Source: CALOFP01 sp942492635
Lineage (GTDB): Bacteria; UBP6; UBA1177; CALOFP01
Reading direction: 5' to 3'
Length of the DNA: 64,000 nucleotides
NCBI GenBank assembly: GCA_942492635.1
Contig: CALOFP010000003.1
Location: 310,001-374,000, forward strand
The notes below the pieces were generated by a model. That model was not told the DNA's origin. It did no database searches and was given only the letters and a program-made list of their open reading frames with translations. The translations under genes were made by a program, and so were the position numbers. Below are positions 34,084 to 43,521 of the stretch, piece after piece (the stretch's first letter is position 1; every line of letters starts with the position of its first letter).

Positions 34084-35319
34084 ATGCCAGTTAAAAAAAG
34101 GCTTACTGCCGCCTCCGTCGCCGGTAACAACGGCGGCGGAAGGTGGCTTTTTGTGGTTATACTCGCGGCGGCGGCTTTTGTTTTTTTCAAGCTTGTGACC
34201 GGTATCGTGACAAGAGCCCCCGGAAAGGGTACGGTCAAGAAGTTCACCGAAAAGTATGCCGATTCCTACAAGCAGTTTTTTGTCACGAAAACAAAGCGTT
34301 ACCGCGCCATGGGTCTTCCCCTCAGTGTCATCGGAACTAATCTGGGTACGGATTTCTGGACAAAGGAGTTTCCGGCGCTTGTCAGCGCGGCCGAGGTGGA
34401 AACCAACGCAATCCTTCTCATGGAGACAACCCTCAACGGTGTCGATGCTTCAGAGACGAGGGAGATCGATCTCGCCGATCATCCGGAAATATGGAATCTT
34501 CTTTCCGAGGGCGCGAGAATTTCCGGAAAGAGTTCATTCAATGTTTCTGCAGGCGCCCTTTTCAATCTCTGGAAAAACGAGGACGGAGTGAGGGTTATTC
34601 CTTCAAACAGTCTCATCGGTGAGGCCCTCTCTTTTGCAAAAAAGGAAAACGTTGTTTTCGATTCGGAAAAGAAGAGGGTCTCGGTAGGGAAAAAGGGGAC
34701 CCAGTTCGATCTCGATCTTTTCAAGGAGGCGCTTTTTCTCAAGAATTTGAAAAAGAGACTGCCTGAAAGTTTCGATTACCGTATCTATCTCGGAAATCGT
34801 CACGGAATATGGAAACTTCCTCTCGAACGCATGAGATGGACGGTTACCATCGACAATCCTTACAAGATCATGGGTTACGAAAGGGGAGCGCTGAGGCTCT
34901 ATCTTGAGGAGGGAGCTTTCGCCATTTCCCGTCGCAGGGAGGACTACTTCAAGTATAAGAAGAAGATCTACGACTTTCCTGTCGATTGGAGAACCGGAAG
35001 GGGAAATGAGAACTCTCTTGCCGCCATGGTGATCGACAGCGACCCTGTGAAGGCCAGGCTCTACTCCTACGCTCTCTACATATCTTCCGATGAGGAACGC
35101 GCGGAGTTTGAAAAGACCTTTCCCGATGTTACCTTCGCCGTTCTTAAAAACGATGACAGGATGTACGTTCCGGAAAAGAGCAGAACGCACTATCTCTCGC
35201 TTGAGGAGATAGAGAATCTCAGGAAAAAGACCGCGGAAAAAGTTGAGCCTACAGACAAAAATTATCGTAAGTTAAAGAAAACTTTAGAAGATCTACAGAA
35301 AGAAAAATCCGGAAACTAA
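34084..35319 (+). CDS. degenerate ApbE-like membrane-anchored protein
   Basis: 411 residues: a short cytoplasmic start, one membrane helix (about 20-38, WLFVVILAAAAFVFFKLV), then a periplasmic domain that resembles ApbE (FAD:protein FMN transferase). Similar are MGLPLSVIGTNLGTDF, the SGKSSFNVSAGALFNLW segment (ApbE: S.GAFD.T..PL..LW) and the order of strands after it. The cofactor-binding DLGGIAKGYA-type motif is replaced by QFDLDLFKEALFLK, so transferase activity is doubtful. The last 50 residues are charged and helical. It begins 4 bp after khpA and its TAA shares a base with the rarA ATG. It may be a structural relic; a role in envelope assembly is only suggested by neighbours. Confidence 0.6.
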   Translation: MPVKKRLTAASVAGNNGGGRWLFVVILAAAAFVFFKLVTGIVTRAPGKGTVKKFTEKYADSYKQFFVTKTKRYRAMGLPLSVIGTNLGTDFWTKEFPALVSAAEVETNAILLMETTLNGVDASETREIDLADHPEIWNLLSEGARISGKSSFNVSAGALFNLWKNEDGVRVIPSNSLIGEALSFAKKENVVFDSEKKRVSVGKKGTQFDLDLFKEALFLKNLKKRLPESFDYRIYLGNRHGIWKLPLERMRWTVTIDNPYKIMGYERGALRLYLEEGAFAISRRREDYFKYKKKIYDFPVDWRTGRGNENSLAAMVIDSDPVKARLYSYALYISSDEERAEFEKTFPDVTFAVLKNDDRMYVPEKSRTHYLSLEEIENLRKKTAEKVEPTDKNYRKLKKTLEDLQKEKSGN

Positions 35320-36563
35320 TGAATCAGCCACTCTACTCTATCCTCCGGCCGGAACGGTTCGAGGATGTGGTCGGACAGAAAGACACGCTGAAACTCGTCA
35401 CTGCCTTTCTCGACCGCGGTTACCTGCCGTCAATGATATTCTTCGGACCTCCCGGAAGCGGCAAGACTACTATAGCTCGAATCGCCGCAAGGATGTTCAA
35501 TGCAAAACTCTACGGCTTCTCGGCTGTAAAAAATTCAACCGTTGAAATTAAGAAAAAGATCTACTCCGAGAAGGGAACACTCTTCGCCCAGAGGCAGATC
35601 GTATTTGTGGATGAGATACACCGCTACAGCAAGTCCCAGCAGGATATATTTCTTCCGATGATCGAGGACGACGGTGTCGTCTTCATCGGCGCGACCACCG
35701 AAAATCCCTCGTTCAGCGTCAACAACGCCCTTCTTTCAAGAAGCAGGACCATCCGGTTCGAAAAGATCGGTGAGTCGGACGTAATCGAGATGCTCAAAAG
35801 GGGGCTCGATCATCTTAAAGTGGAAGCTTCACAGGATATTCTGGAGGCGATCTTCCGGGCAAGTTCGGGGGATCTTCGGATAGCCATAAACACTCTGGAG
35901 TCCGCCTACTATCTTTCCGACGGAAAGAGAATCGGATTCGAGGCTGTTAAAAAGGTCTCCTCGACAGCGGGAAGATACGACAAGAAGGGCGACAGCCACT
36001 ACAGGATAATCAGCGCCTTCATCAAGAGTCTCCGGGGGAGCGATCCCGATGCCGCGATGTACTACATGATGCGCATGCTGGAGAGGGGAGAGGATCCGCT
36101 TTTCATTCTGCGCAGGATGGTTATTTTCGCCTCGGAGGATGTGGGAAACGCCGATCCGCGCGGGCTGCAGATTGCTGTATCTGGTCTGGAGGGATTCAAG
36201 AACATCGGACTTCCCGAAGGGGAGATAATCATGGCGCAGGTTGCAACCTATCTCGCCACGGCACCCAAGAGCAACGCCGCCTACATGGCGAGAAATCTTG
36301 CGAAGGCCTACGTCAAGGACGGTCCCGATCTCATGCCGCCGCAGCATATAATCAATGAATCGAGTCTCGCTCCCGGAGAGGAGAAGGGCGTCTACCGCTA
36401 TCCCCACGACTACCCTGGGCACTGGATTCCGGAGAACTACTTTCCCGATGAACTCGGTGAAAAACCGGTTTTCTACAATCTGACGAATATGGGCTACGAA
36501 GCCAAAATAAACTCTTTCCGTGAAAAGATCAGGAGTCTTTATGATAAGGAAAACAGCGATTAG
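35319..36563 (+). CDS. rarA: replication-associated recombination protein RarA (AAA+ ATPase)
   Basis: 414 residues, close to the family's usual 420-450. AAA+ clamp-loader-like ATPase acting at stalled replication forks. Clear motifs: LRPERFEDVVGQKDTL, Walker A FFGPPGSGKTT, Walker B IVFVDEIHRYSKSQQD, sensor 1 GATTENPSF, and the C-terminal tetramer domain with DPDAAMYYMMRMLERGEDP and PPQHIIN. Its ATG shares one base with the stop of the ApbE-like gene (TAATG) and its end overlaps the next gene's start by 23 bases, so it is embedded in the operon. Confidence 0.96.
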   Translation: MNQPLYSILRPERFEDVVGQKDTLKLVTAFLDRGYLPSMIFFGPPGSGKTTIARIAARMFNAKLYGFSAVKNSTVEIKKKIYSEKGTLFAQRQIVFVDEIHRYSKSQQDIFLPMIEDDGVVFIGATTENPSFSVNNALLSRSRTIRFEKIGESDVIEMLKRGLDHLKVEASQDILEAIFRASSGDLRIAINTLESAYYLSDGKRIGFEAVKKVSSTAGRYDKKGDSHYRIISAFIKSLRGSDPDAAMYYMMRMLERGEDPLFILRRMVIFASEDVGNADPRGLQIAVSGLEGFKNIGLPEGEIIMAQVATYLATAPKSNAAYMARNLAKAYVKDGPDLMPPQHIINESSLAPGEEKGVYRYPHDYPGHWIPENYFPDELGEKPVFYNLTNMGYEAKINSFREKIRSLYDKENSD

Positions 36564-38841
36564 TTCGCTTCTGCTACTCTTCTCCAGTCTGCTTTTCGGC
36601 TATCACAGCTGTTTGAATAAATGCCCTATTTCAGACGAGTGTGCAATTTCTATATTTGCAAGAGGTGATTATAGAACATTTTTAAGCCATGAAAAAGAGG
36701 TTGTATTCGAAGGCAAGAATCAGGCGCGACTCTACAGAATCTTCGCACTTTTCGAAGTTGCCCAGTACGGCAGGATGGATTCCGAGATAAGCAAACTGGA
36801 TGGAAAGACGAGGAGTTCCCTCGTTGTCCGCTACATAAAAATGCGGGCCGATTTTGCCAGAAAACGGTTCAGCGGAGCCCTTGCCCTCTACGGGGAACTT
36901 GAAGATGAGATGCCTGAATTCCTCAAGAGCAGTTCGCTCGGCTGTATGGAGGCGGATATTCTTCTATACCGCAAAAAGTACGAGGAGGCGCTCGGTGCCT
37001 ACGACCTCTGTCTGAAGGAGGGCAGCAACGACGTCGCAGCCTTCAACTCCCTTCTTGCAAGAGAGCATGGAAGGGGCGCGAACGGCGAGCATCTGGAGAG
37101 TTATCTCAAGTTCATGGAGCGCTACCACTACTCGGAACTTGCCGCCGGAGTGAGAGAAAGACTTCTACGTCTCAAGAGGGAAAAGAAGATTCCGGGAAAG
37201 GATTCCGTATTCTTCGGCAGGTGGCTGGGAGTAATGCGCCGAATGGGAGAAATCGACAGCTTCTACGATGACACGCTTCTCGATGTGGAGGGTCCCGCCG
37301 ATCTGGAAATCATCTCCTATCTCCAGCAGAAGGGGCTCTACCGCAAGGCTATGGATATGGTCGAGAAGAGACTCGAAAAAGGCAAGGACCAGTCGGTTCT
37401 CTACGGCTACGGCTGGAAAAAGTTCAAGATACTGGAACAGAGCGGAAAGGTTTCAGAATCGGCCGACTATCTTGCCACCATCGCGGAGAGTCTGAGCGGT
37501 GTCCGCAGGGAGCGGGCAAACTTCTTCGCCTCGCTCAACTACTTCGAGGCGGGGAGGACGGAAGAGGCCAGGACAGTTCTCGAAGCTATGGTTTTCAGGG
37601 AAAAACGCTCGAAATACTGGCTTCTCGCCCTCTACAAGCTGGGCCTTATCCATCTCTACGAGGGCAACGACACATACGCATTCGCGCTCTGGAGCAACAT
37701 GCTCTACGACCGGAAAATAAATCCCGCGCGATACTACAGCGGACGAAGTGTGATGAGAACAATGCTCGACATGACGGCAATGATGGACCGGATGAGCAAC
37801 AGCTGTATTCTCGGGGAGCATTTCGACGCAATCGACGGTGAAAACGGTGACGATAACGGAGTCCTCTCTTTCTACGATGTTCTCTACGCCCACATCTTTT
37901 CCGAGGGAAGTTTCGAAAAGAAGGCTGAACCGGGAAATTTCAAGAGCGACAGGAGAAGCCTCTGGAAAAAGAATCTGGAGAAGAGCAGCGAAGATCCCTA
38001 CCTCCTGATCCGAAAGAAACTCCCATCCTTCACAAAAAAGGAGATGAAGAAGGAGTATCTCGGAATGATAGATCTTTTCAGCCGATTCAAGATCCGGGAC
38101 GGCTTGCTTTTCTACGCCGATTTCGTGGCGAGCAGGCTGAAGGAGGATGTGGACGGAGACGAAAAGATTCTTTTAAGGAAGATTTCAAAAGAGCTTCTCG
38201 GTCCGATCTACAGACTTGCGGATGTTCCCGGAAAGAGAATCGACCACACATTTCCATATGTGAGAAAATCTCTCGGAACGTCGCCCATGAACGGAGACAG
38301 GGAAGTTTGGAAGGTTCTCTATCCGACCCCCTATTTCGACTCGGTTCTCCGGCTCACCGAGGAGTTCGATGTGGATCCGGCGACGATCTACAGCATCATG
38401 AGGGCAGAAACTCTCTACAGGAGCCATCTCGTTTCCCACGTCGGGGCGATCGGGATAATGCAGATCATGCCCTACACATTCGAGAAGATAGCAGCCAGAA
38501 GCGGAATCCGCATAAAGGATCCTTTCGATCCCTACCAGAGTATGAAGGCTTCCGCCTGGTATCTTGACCGTCTTCTAAAGAGGTTCGACGGAAACCTTCT
38601 TCTTGCCGCAGCCGCATACAACGCCGGACCGCACCGGGTCAACGAGTGGCTCGAAAGGTTTTCACACCTTCCCATGCGTCTTTTCATCGAACTGATACCC
38701 TACAAAGAGACTCGAAACTACGTAAAAAAGGTTGCGAAATACTACGAAATCTATTCACTGCTTTATGAAAATCGATTGTACGATCTTGGACTTGGAGGCG
38801 ACGTTGAGTGTAAAGAAGACCCTTCTTTTGTTGATTTTTAA
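36541..38841 (+). CDS. slt: soluble lytic murein transglycosylase (Slt family)
   Basis: 766 residues, periplasmic enzyme that cleaves peptidoglycan glycan strands with formation of 1,6-anhydro-muramyl ends. ATG at 36541 (site AGGAG) opens a signal peptide (ISSLLLLFSSLLFGYHS); a lipidated Cys is not evident. About 550 residues of helical, TPR-like superhelix follow (for example SGALALYGELEDEMPE), as in Slt70. The C-terminal catalytic SLT domain (about 600-740) has the catalytic Glu in IMRAETLYRSH, then GAIGIMQIMPYTF, AAAAYNAGPHRV and IPYKETRNYVKKV. It overlaps rarA by 23 bases and the SpoIID-like gene by 38. Confidence 0.93.
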   Translation: MIRKTAISSLLLLFSSLLFGYHSCLNKCPISDECAISIFARGDYRTFLSHEKEVVFEGKNQARLYRIFALFEVAQYGRMDSEISKLDGKTRSSLVVRYIKMRADFARKRFSGALALYGELEDEMPEFLKSSSLGCMEADILLYRKKYEEALGAYDLCLKEGSNDVAAFNSLLAREHGRGANGEHLESYLKFMERYHYSELAAGVRERLLRLKREKKIPGKDSVFFGRWLGVMRRMGEIDSFYDDTLLDVEGPADLEIISYLQQKGLYRKAMDMVEKRLEKGKDQSVLYGYGWKKFKILEQSGKVSESADYLATIAESLSGVRRERANFFASLNYFEAGRTEEARTVLEAMVFREKRSKYWLLALYKLGLIHLYEGNDTYAFALWSNMLYDRKINPARYYSGRSVMRTMLDMTAMMDRMSNSCILGEHFDAIDGENGDDNGVLSFYDVLYAHIFSEGSFEKKAEPGNFKSDRRSLWKKNLEKSSEDPYLLIRKKLPSFTKKEMKKEYLGMIDLFSRFKIRDGLLFYADFVASRLKEDVDGDEKILLRKISKELLGPIYRLADVPGKRIDHTFPYVRKSLGTSPMNGDREVWKVLYPTPYFDSVLRLTEEFDVDPATIYSIMRAETLYRSHLVSHVGAIGIMQIMPYTFEKIAARSGIRIKDPFDPYQSMKASAWYLDRLLKRFDGNLLLAAAAYNAGPHRVNEWLERFSHLPMRLFIELIPYKETRNYVKKVAKYYEIYSLLYENRLYDLGLGGDVECKEDPSFVDF

Positions 38842-40333
38842 TCTGCCGCTGTTTCTCTTTTCGGCTGAATTCACATTTCTTCACAGTTCATCCCTCACTT
38901 TCAGGGATAGGGTTCCCCACATACGTGTGCATGTGAGGGAGCATTCCGGACCCCTCTCCCTCGGAGGCAAGAATAAAATAAAATGCGACGGAAAACCGGT
39001 CGAAACCGAAAATGCCGAGGTGACCCTCACAAAAACCGTTCCCGGAAAGGTCCGCTACGTCGTTTCCCTCGAGGAGATCGCCCGGGAATCGATAAAAGAG
39101 TACAGATCCCGTCTGGACTTCTGGAAAAAGAGAACCGGGGGTGACGTGAGGGTTTTTGTAACCGGTGGAGTATTCTCTATTAATAACAGGAAAATAGACA
39201 ACAGGGAGTTCCATATTGCGGTAAAAGGCGATCTCGACATAAAAGATGCCGGAAGACTGATGATGAGGTACAGGCACCGTTTTATGGACAGCAGCATAAA
39301 CCTCATAAAGGTGATGGAGAAACCGACTGGCGGTGAATTTCAGGTGGAGTGGAAGGAGAATAAGATCACCTGTACCGACTTTCTGGAGATAGAAACTTCA
39401 GCAAACGACCACGATATCGAAGGTGAAAGCTTTCCGGGGAGACTCACACTCTATCTCACACCGAAAAAGGGCGGAAATATCGATCTCGTCGCACAGAGCG
39501 ATGTGGAATCCCTTCTTGAGCAGATTCTGCCGGGTGAAATGTTTCTCTCCGCGCCCCTTGAGACTTTGAAGGCTCAGGCGATAACCGCCCGGACCGATAT
39601 CTTCATGCAGCTCGGAAAGAGACACACAACCGAACCGTTCCACATCTGCTCAACGGTTCACTGCCAGAAGGTGCTGTGGAACAGGAAGGCGGAGCCTAAA
39701 TTCAAAAAGGCGGTCAGCTCCACAAGGGGAGAGATACTTCTCCACAAGTCTCTCTACGTTGTCAGGGCGCCCTACAGCTCCAGCTGCGGAGGTCACACCG
39801 AGGATGTACGGCACGTCTGGTTCACCGCCAAGAAGCCCTATCTTCAGGGTGTATGGGACGGCGATCACGATCTTTCCCTGGATCTTACGAATGAGTCGGA
39901 TGTCAAAAAGTTCCTTTCGGACAGTTACGGCGAGTGCAATGTCAAGCTCAACAGACGTCACCGCTGGGAGAAGAGAATAGGAAAAGAGAAGATGTCCACA
40001 CTTCTTCTGAAAAAGAATGTGGGCGAACTTCTTGCGATAGAGCCGCTTAGGCGCGGAGTTTCCGGTCGAATTTACCGGATCAGGCTGCGCGGAACAAAGC
40101 GCAGTGTTACAATTCACGGAGAACTTGTCATCAGACGGCTGCTGGATAATCTGAACAGCTCCCTTTTCCTAGTTGAAAAAGAGGGCGACGAGTGGGTTTT
40201 CAGGGGAGCCGGCTGGGGTCACGGTGTGGGAATGTGCCAGATGGGGGCGATCGGAATGGGCAGGAAAGGTTTCGACTGCCGGGCAATTCTCAAGCGCTAC
40301 TATCCCGGAACCGTGGTGGAATCGATCTACTGA
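38804..40333 (+). CDS. SpoIID/LytB-domain protein, peptidoglycan-modifying
   Basis: 509 residues. Start is TTG at 38804 with GGAGG five bases upstream; it gives a clean signal peptide (VKKTLLLLIFNLPLFLFSA) and overlaps the transglycosylase gene by 38 bases. The SpoIID/LytB domain spans about 230-505: LEQILPGEMFLSAPLETLKAQ (Glu equivalent to the SpoIID catalytic residue), then YSSSCGGHTEDVRHVW and GAGWGHGVGMCQMGAIGMG at the end. SpoIID in endospore formers cuts glycan strands. In non-sporulating Gram-negatives the role is less known but probably also glycan processing. Sitting beside Slt, it suggests a two-enzyme wall-remodelling unit. The N-terminal 200 residues have no known family. Confidence 0.9.
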   Translation: MSVKKTLLLLIFNLPLFLFSAEFTFLHSSSLTFRDRVPHIRVHVREHSGPLSLGGKNKIKCDGKPVETENAEVTLTKTVPGKVRYVVSLEEIARESIKEYRSRLDFWKKRTGGDVRVFVTGGVFSINNRKIDNREFHIAVKGDLDIKDAGRLMMRYRHRFMDSSINLIKVMEKPTGGEFQVEWKENKITCTDFLEIETSANDHDIEGESFPGRLTLYLTPKKGGNIDLVAQSDVESLLEQILPGEMFLSAPLETLKAQAITARTDIFMQLGKRHTTEPFHICSTVHCQKVLWNRKAEPKFKKAVSSTRGEILLHKSLYVVRAPYSSSCGGHTEDVRHVWFTAKKPYLQGVWDGDHDLSLDLTNESDVKKFLSDSYGECNVKLNRRHRWEKRIGKEKMSTLLLKKNVGELLAIEPLRRGVSGRIYRIRLRGTKRSVTIHGELVIRRLLDNLNSSLFLVEKEGDEWVFRGAGWGHGVGMCQMGAIGMGRKGFDCRAILKRYYPGTVVESIY

Positions 40334-40347
40334 CATAGGAGGATAAG

Positions 40348-40983
40348 ATGAGAAGAGTACTTTTTCTTTTGATTCTGGTTACGACAGGATTGCTTATGGC
40401 CGCCGGTCCAGTGAAGAAGAAAAGTTATTCACTGCCGAATAACGATGGTCTTCACATCTACATCACTCCGAAAACACCCGCCTACATTATCGATCTGGTC
40501 AGATCGAAGGGACTTGGGGTCGCCTTCACAATGAAAGGTGAGAATGTCCAGTGGATAAGAAAGATCCTGCCGAAGATAAAAAATGGAAGGCCCCTTGTGT
40601 TTCTCGGAAGGGAAAGTTCCGCGCTTCTCAAATCCCAGCTTGAGGAGATGGTCCGCTTTTTCGATTACAACATGACACTTGTTGTTGTGGATGGAAAGCG
40701 ACCCGACATTCCGCTCAACAGGATACTGGTGATCGAGAAGAATAAAGGGGAGTTCATCCTCTCCGATAAGAGGAGTTCGGAGAAGGGGAAAACGCTCTCC
40801 GTAAGCGACAGCCGGGATACATTATTAAGCGGCAATGTTTCGGAAGGGTTAATTTTCAATAAAATGGGATTCGGTTTTGTCAGCCTCGACAAGGTGGATC
40901 CCCATCGTTTCCGGGGGCTTGGAGTGAGGGTGATCTTCTGGTCGAGTGAAGAGGGCCTGAGAAAATTTGTTGAAAAACGATGA
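40348..40983 (+). CDS. exported protein of unknown function
   Basis: 211 residues with a strong ribosome site (TAGGAGGATAAG) and signal peptide (MRRVLFLLILVTTGLLMAAG). The mature part alternates hydrophobic strands and helices (LHIYITPKTPAYIIDLVRS, RPLVFLGRESSALLKSQLEEM, MTLVVVDG, RGLGVRVIFWSS), the look of a small alpha/beta Rossmann-like domain, with no Cys. No family recognised. It lies 14 bp after the SpoIID-like gene, so an envelope role is likely by context only. Confidence 0.7.
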   Translation: MRRVLFLLILVTTGLLMAAGPVKKKSYSLPNNDGLHIYITPKTPAYIIDLVRSKGLGVAFTMKGENVQWIRKILPKIKNGRPLVFLGRESSALLKSQLEEMVRFFDYNMTLVVVDGKRPDIPLNRILVIEKNKGEFILSDKRSSEKGKTLSVSDSRDTLLSGNVSEGLIFNKMGFGFVSLDKVDPHRFRGLGVRVIFWSSEEGLRKFVEKR

Positions 40984-41029
40984 ATCATCAATAGAATAGT
41001 CACGGTTTTTACCTGTTCGAGGTTGAAAA

Positions 41030-41719
41030 ATGCGGATTTTTACATTTTTTACAGCGATTATCCTCTGTCAGGCGCTTCTCGCTGGAAGCGGCTGGAAGGT
41101 TGAGGAGCTTGTCGAAGTCAACGGAATGAAGGTGAAGAAAACCTCATATCTCGACAACGACGTAATCCGTGTTGTCGACCGGAGCGAGAAGGCGGGCCAC
41201 GAAATGGAGATCGATCTCAAGAACAACTCCATAACGACGGTAAACCACGTGAAGCGCGGATTCCAAAAGAGGAATCTGGAGCATTACCTAGGTTTTCTTG
41301 CCCGCATGACGGAGTCTCTCGGTGCCAAAAGGACGGAGAATGTCACCTTTCATAAAGAGAAGGGGAGCGAAACCGTCGGCAGCTGGAAGAGCGTTCCCTA
41401 CCTTGTAAGGATCGACGGACGCGACTTCATGAAGGTTTGGGTTGCCGAAGCGGGAAAACTGGGTGAACTTGTCGCTCTTCGCGAAAGGTTCGCATCACTC
41501 ATTCCTGCTCATCTTCTCAAGTACCGTTCCGTTGAAGATAAGATCCGTGATCGCTTCAACAAGTTGGGAATCATCGTGAAGATGCACCGATATTCGCGCC
41601 GGAAACTTCCTCCGGTGACCCAGACGCTGATAAGTGTCGAAGAGGTGAAAACGGAAAGGCACCGTCTTGTAATTCCGAAGGACTACAAGAAACATGCCGA
41701 AAAGAAGGAAGGAAAGTAA
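41030..41719 (+). CDS. exported protein of unknown function, DUF4412-like start
   Basis: 229 residues, signal peptide MRIFTFFTAIILCQALLAGSG. The start WKVEELVEVNGMKVKKTSYLDNDVIRVVDRS...NSITTVNH recalls the DUF4412-type beta-sheet domain, in which a short repeated hairpin surrounds a hydrophobic site. Then come a helical middle and a basic tail (HRLVIPKDYKKHAEKKEGK). A weak GAGG lies about 9 bases before the ATG. Same strand and spacing as the previous gene, upstream of aspS by 21 bp. Confidence 0.65.
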   Translation: MRIFTFFTAIILCQALLAGSGWKVEELVEVNGMKVKKTSYLDNDVIRVVDRSEKAGHEMEIDLKNNSITTVNHVKRGFQKRNLEHYLGFLARMTESLGAKRTENVTFHKEKGSETVGSWKSVPYLVRIDGRDFMKVWVAEAGKLGELVALRERFASLIPAHLLKYRSVEDKIRDRFNKLGIIVKMHRYSRRKLPPVTQTLISVEEVKTERHRLVIPKDYKKHAEKKEGK

Positions 41720-41740
41720 AAAGATATTTGGAGGAATCTG

Positions 41741-43474
41741 ATGCTGCGGACACACAACTGCGGAGAGTTATCACTTGAGAACCTCAACAATGAGGTTACT
41801 CTTTCTGGATGGGTTGGAAACAAAAGGGAACTTGGACCCTTTCTTTTTATAATGATTTACGACCGTTACGGCCAGACACAGGTGGTTTTCAACGACCCCG
41901 ACATGGTTGCCGAGGCCAAGAAAATAGGTCTTGAGAACGTAATTCAGGTTACCGGAACGGTAATCGACCGCGGCGACAACAGGACGGACAAGTACTCGAC
42001 GGGAGACATCGAAGTCGACGTCACATCCTTCAAGGTGCTCTCCGAGTCCAAGCCCATGCCCTACGACCACAGAAAAGAGGCGGCCGATACGATCAAGCTC
42101 AAGTATCGCTACCTTGACATAAGGAAGAGCCAGATCAGGCAGAATCTCATAAACCGTGCGAAGGTTACGAAAATCGTTCACGACTACATGGACCGCCACG
42201 GATTCGTTGATACGGAAACACCTATGCTCAACAAGAGCACACCGGAAGGAGCCCGCGACTTCCTCGTACCGAGCCGTATCTCGAAGGGAAGCTTCTACGC
42301 ACTCCCCCAGTCCCCGCAGATCTTCAAGCAGATCCTTATGATCTCCGGAATGGACCGCTACTACCAGATCGTAAAGTGTTTCCGTGACGAGGACCTCAGG
42401 GCCGACCGTCAGCCGGAGTTCACACAGATCGACATCGAGATGAGCTTCATCGACGAAAGCGACATCATGGGAATGACCGAAGGACTCGTAAGGGAGATCT
42501 TCAGCAAGGTCAAGGGAATGGAAATTCCCAACCCGATCGCGACAATTCCATACGCAGACGCAATGGAAAGATTCGGAACGGACGCACCCGATATGCGTTA
42601 CGGAATGGAACTCATATCTCTTGACGAAATATTCGCCGAAAGCGAGTTCTCCGCATTCAGAACCGCATCCGAAGATCGCCGAATGGCAATAAAGGCAATC
42701 GTTCTCGAAGGAAAGGCATCCGAATTCTCCAGAAACAAGGTGAAGAAGCTTGAAAAGGAGGTTCAGGGTGACGGAGCCAAGGGACTCGCATTCATAAAGA
42801 AAGTCGACGGCGAGCTTGAATCCACACTTCTCAAGTTCTTCAGTGACGAGGAGAAGGCGAAGCTCAGCGAACTCATCTCCGAAGGATCGATAATGTTCAT
42901 CGTCGCCGACAGCAGAAGGGTAGCGCTCACCGTTACAGGAAACCTCAGAAAGAGACTCGCAAAGGAGTACGCACTCTACAAAGAGGACGACTTCGCATTC
43001 GTATGGGTGACCGACTTCCCCGCATTCGAGTATGACGAAGACGAAAACCGCTGGGTAACACCGCACCATCCGTTCACCGATTTCATCGACGAAGGCGAAA
43101 AGGAGGATCTCTCTAAGATCATGTCCAGAGCCTACGACCTTGTAATCAACGGAAGCGAAGTGGGCGGTGGATCCATAAGAATCCACGATTTCGAAAAGCA
43201 GAAGAAGGTATTCAAGCTTCTCAAGATCAGCGAAGAGGAAGCGAGACTCAAGTTCGGATTCCTTCTTGACGCACTCGAGTACGGAACACCACCCCACGGC
43301 GGATTCGCCTTCGGACTGGACCGACTCATAATGATTCTCTTCGGAATCGACAACATCAGGGACGTAATAGCTTTCCCCAAAACAACATCCGCAAGCTGTC
43401 TCATGAGCGAAGCTCCGTCTGAAGTTTCCCTGGACCAGCTTGACGAGCTTGGAATCGCTTTAAAAGCCGACTAA
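41741..43474 (+). CDS. aspS: aspartyl-tRNA synthetase
   Basis: 577 residues, bacterial-type class II synthetase charging tRNA-Asp. N-terminal OB domain (SGWVGNKRELGPFLFIMIYDRYG), class II motif 2 (CFRDEDLRADRQPEFTQIDIEMSF), the bacterial GAD insertion domain (about 290-400) and motif 3 (GFAFGLDRLIMIL). GGAGG lies 6 bases before the ATG. The family is often non-discriminating when GatCAB is used; this cannot be told here. Codon choice is strongly biased (AAG, CTC, GAC, ATC), consistent with high expression, and it leaves a long open antisense frame. It closes the khpA-to-aspS block. Confidence 0.97.
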   Translation: MLRTHNCGELSLENLNNEVTLSGWVGNKRELGPFLFIMIYDRYGQTQVVFNDPDMVAEAKKIGLENVIQVTGTVIDRGDNRTDKYSTGDIEVDVTSFKVLSESKPMPYDHRKEAADTIKLKYRYLDIRKSQIRQNLINRAKVTKIVHDYMDRHGFVDTETPMLNKSTPEGARDFLVPSRISKGSFYALPQSPQIFKQILMISGMDRYYQIVKCFRDEDLRADRQPEFTQIDIEMSFIDESDIMGMTEGLVREIFSKVKGMEIPNPIATIPYADAMERFGTDAPDMRYGMELISLDEIFAESEFSAFRTASEDRRMAIKAIVLEGKASEFSRNKVKKLEKEVQGDGAKGLAFIKKVDGELESTLLKFFSDEEKAKLSELISEGSIMFIVADSRRVALTVTGNLRKRLAKEYALYKEDDFAFVWVTDFPAFEYDEDENRWVTPHHPFTDFIDEGEKEDLSKIMSRAYDLVINGSEVGGGSIRIHDFEKQKKVFKLLKISEEEARLKFGFLLDALEYGTPPHGGFAFGLDRLIMILFGIDNIRDVIAFPKTTSASCLMSEAPSEVSLDQLDELGIALKAD

Positions 43475-43521
43475 GAGGTTCTTTCCAGAGATTCATATAG
43501 AAATTCCATATAGATAATAAA

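Noticed and set aside
41771..43297. 508-codon open frame on the minus strand opposite aspS
   Set aside because: It is the mirror of strongly biased aspS codons; it has no ribosome site and its translation is Val/Glu/Leu-rich without any domain.
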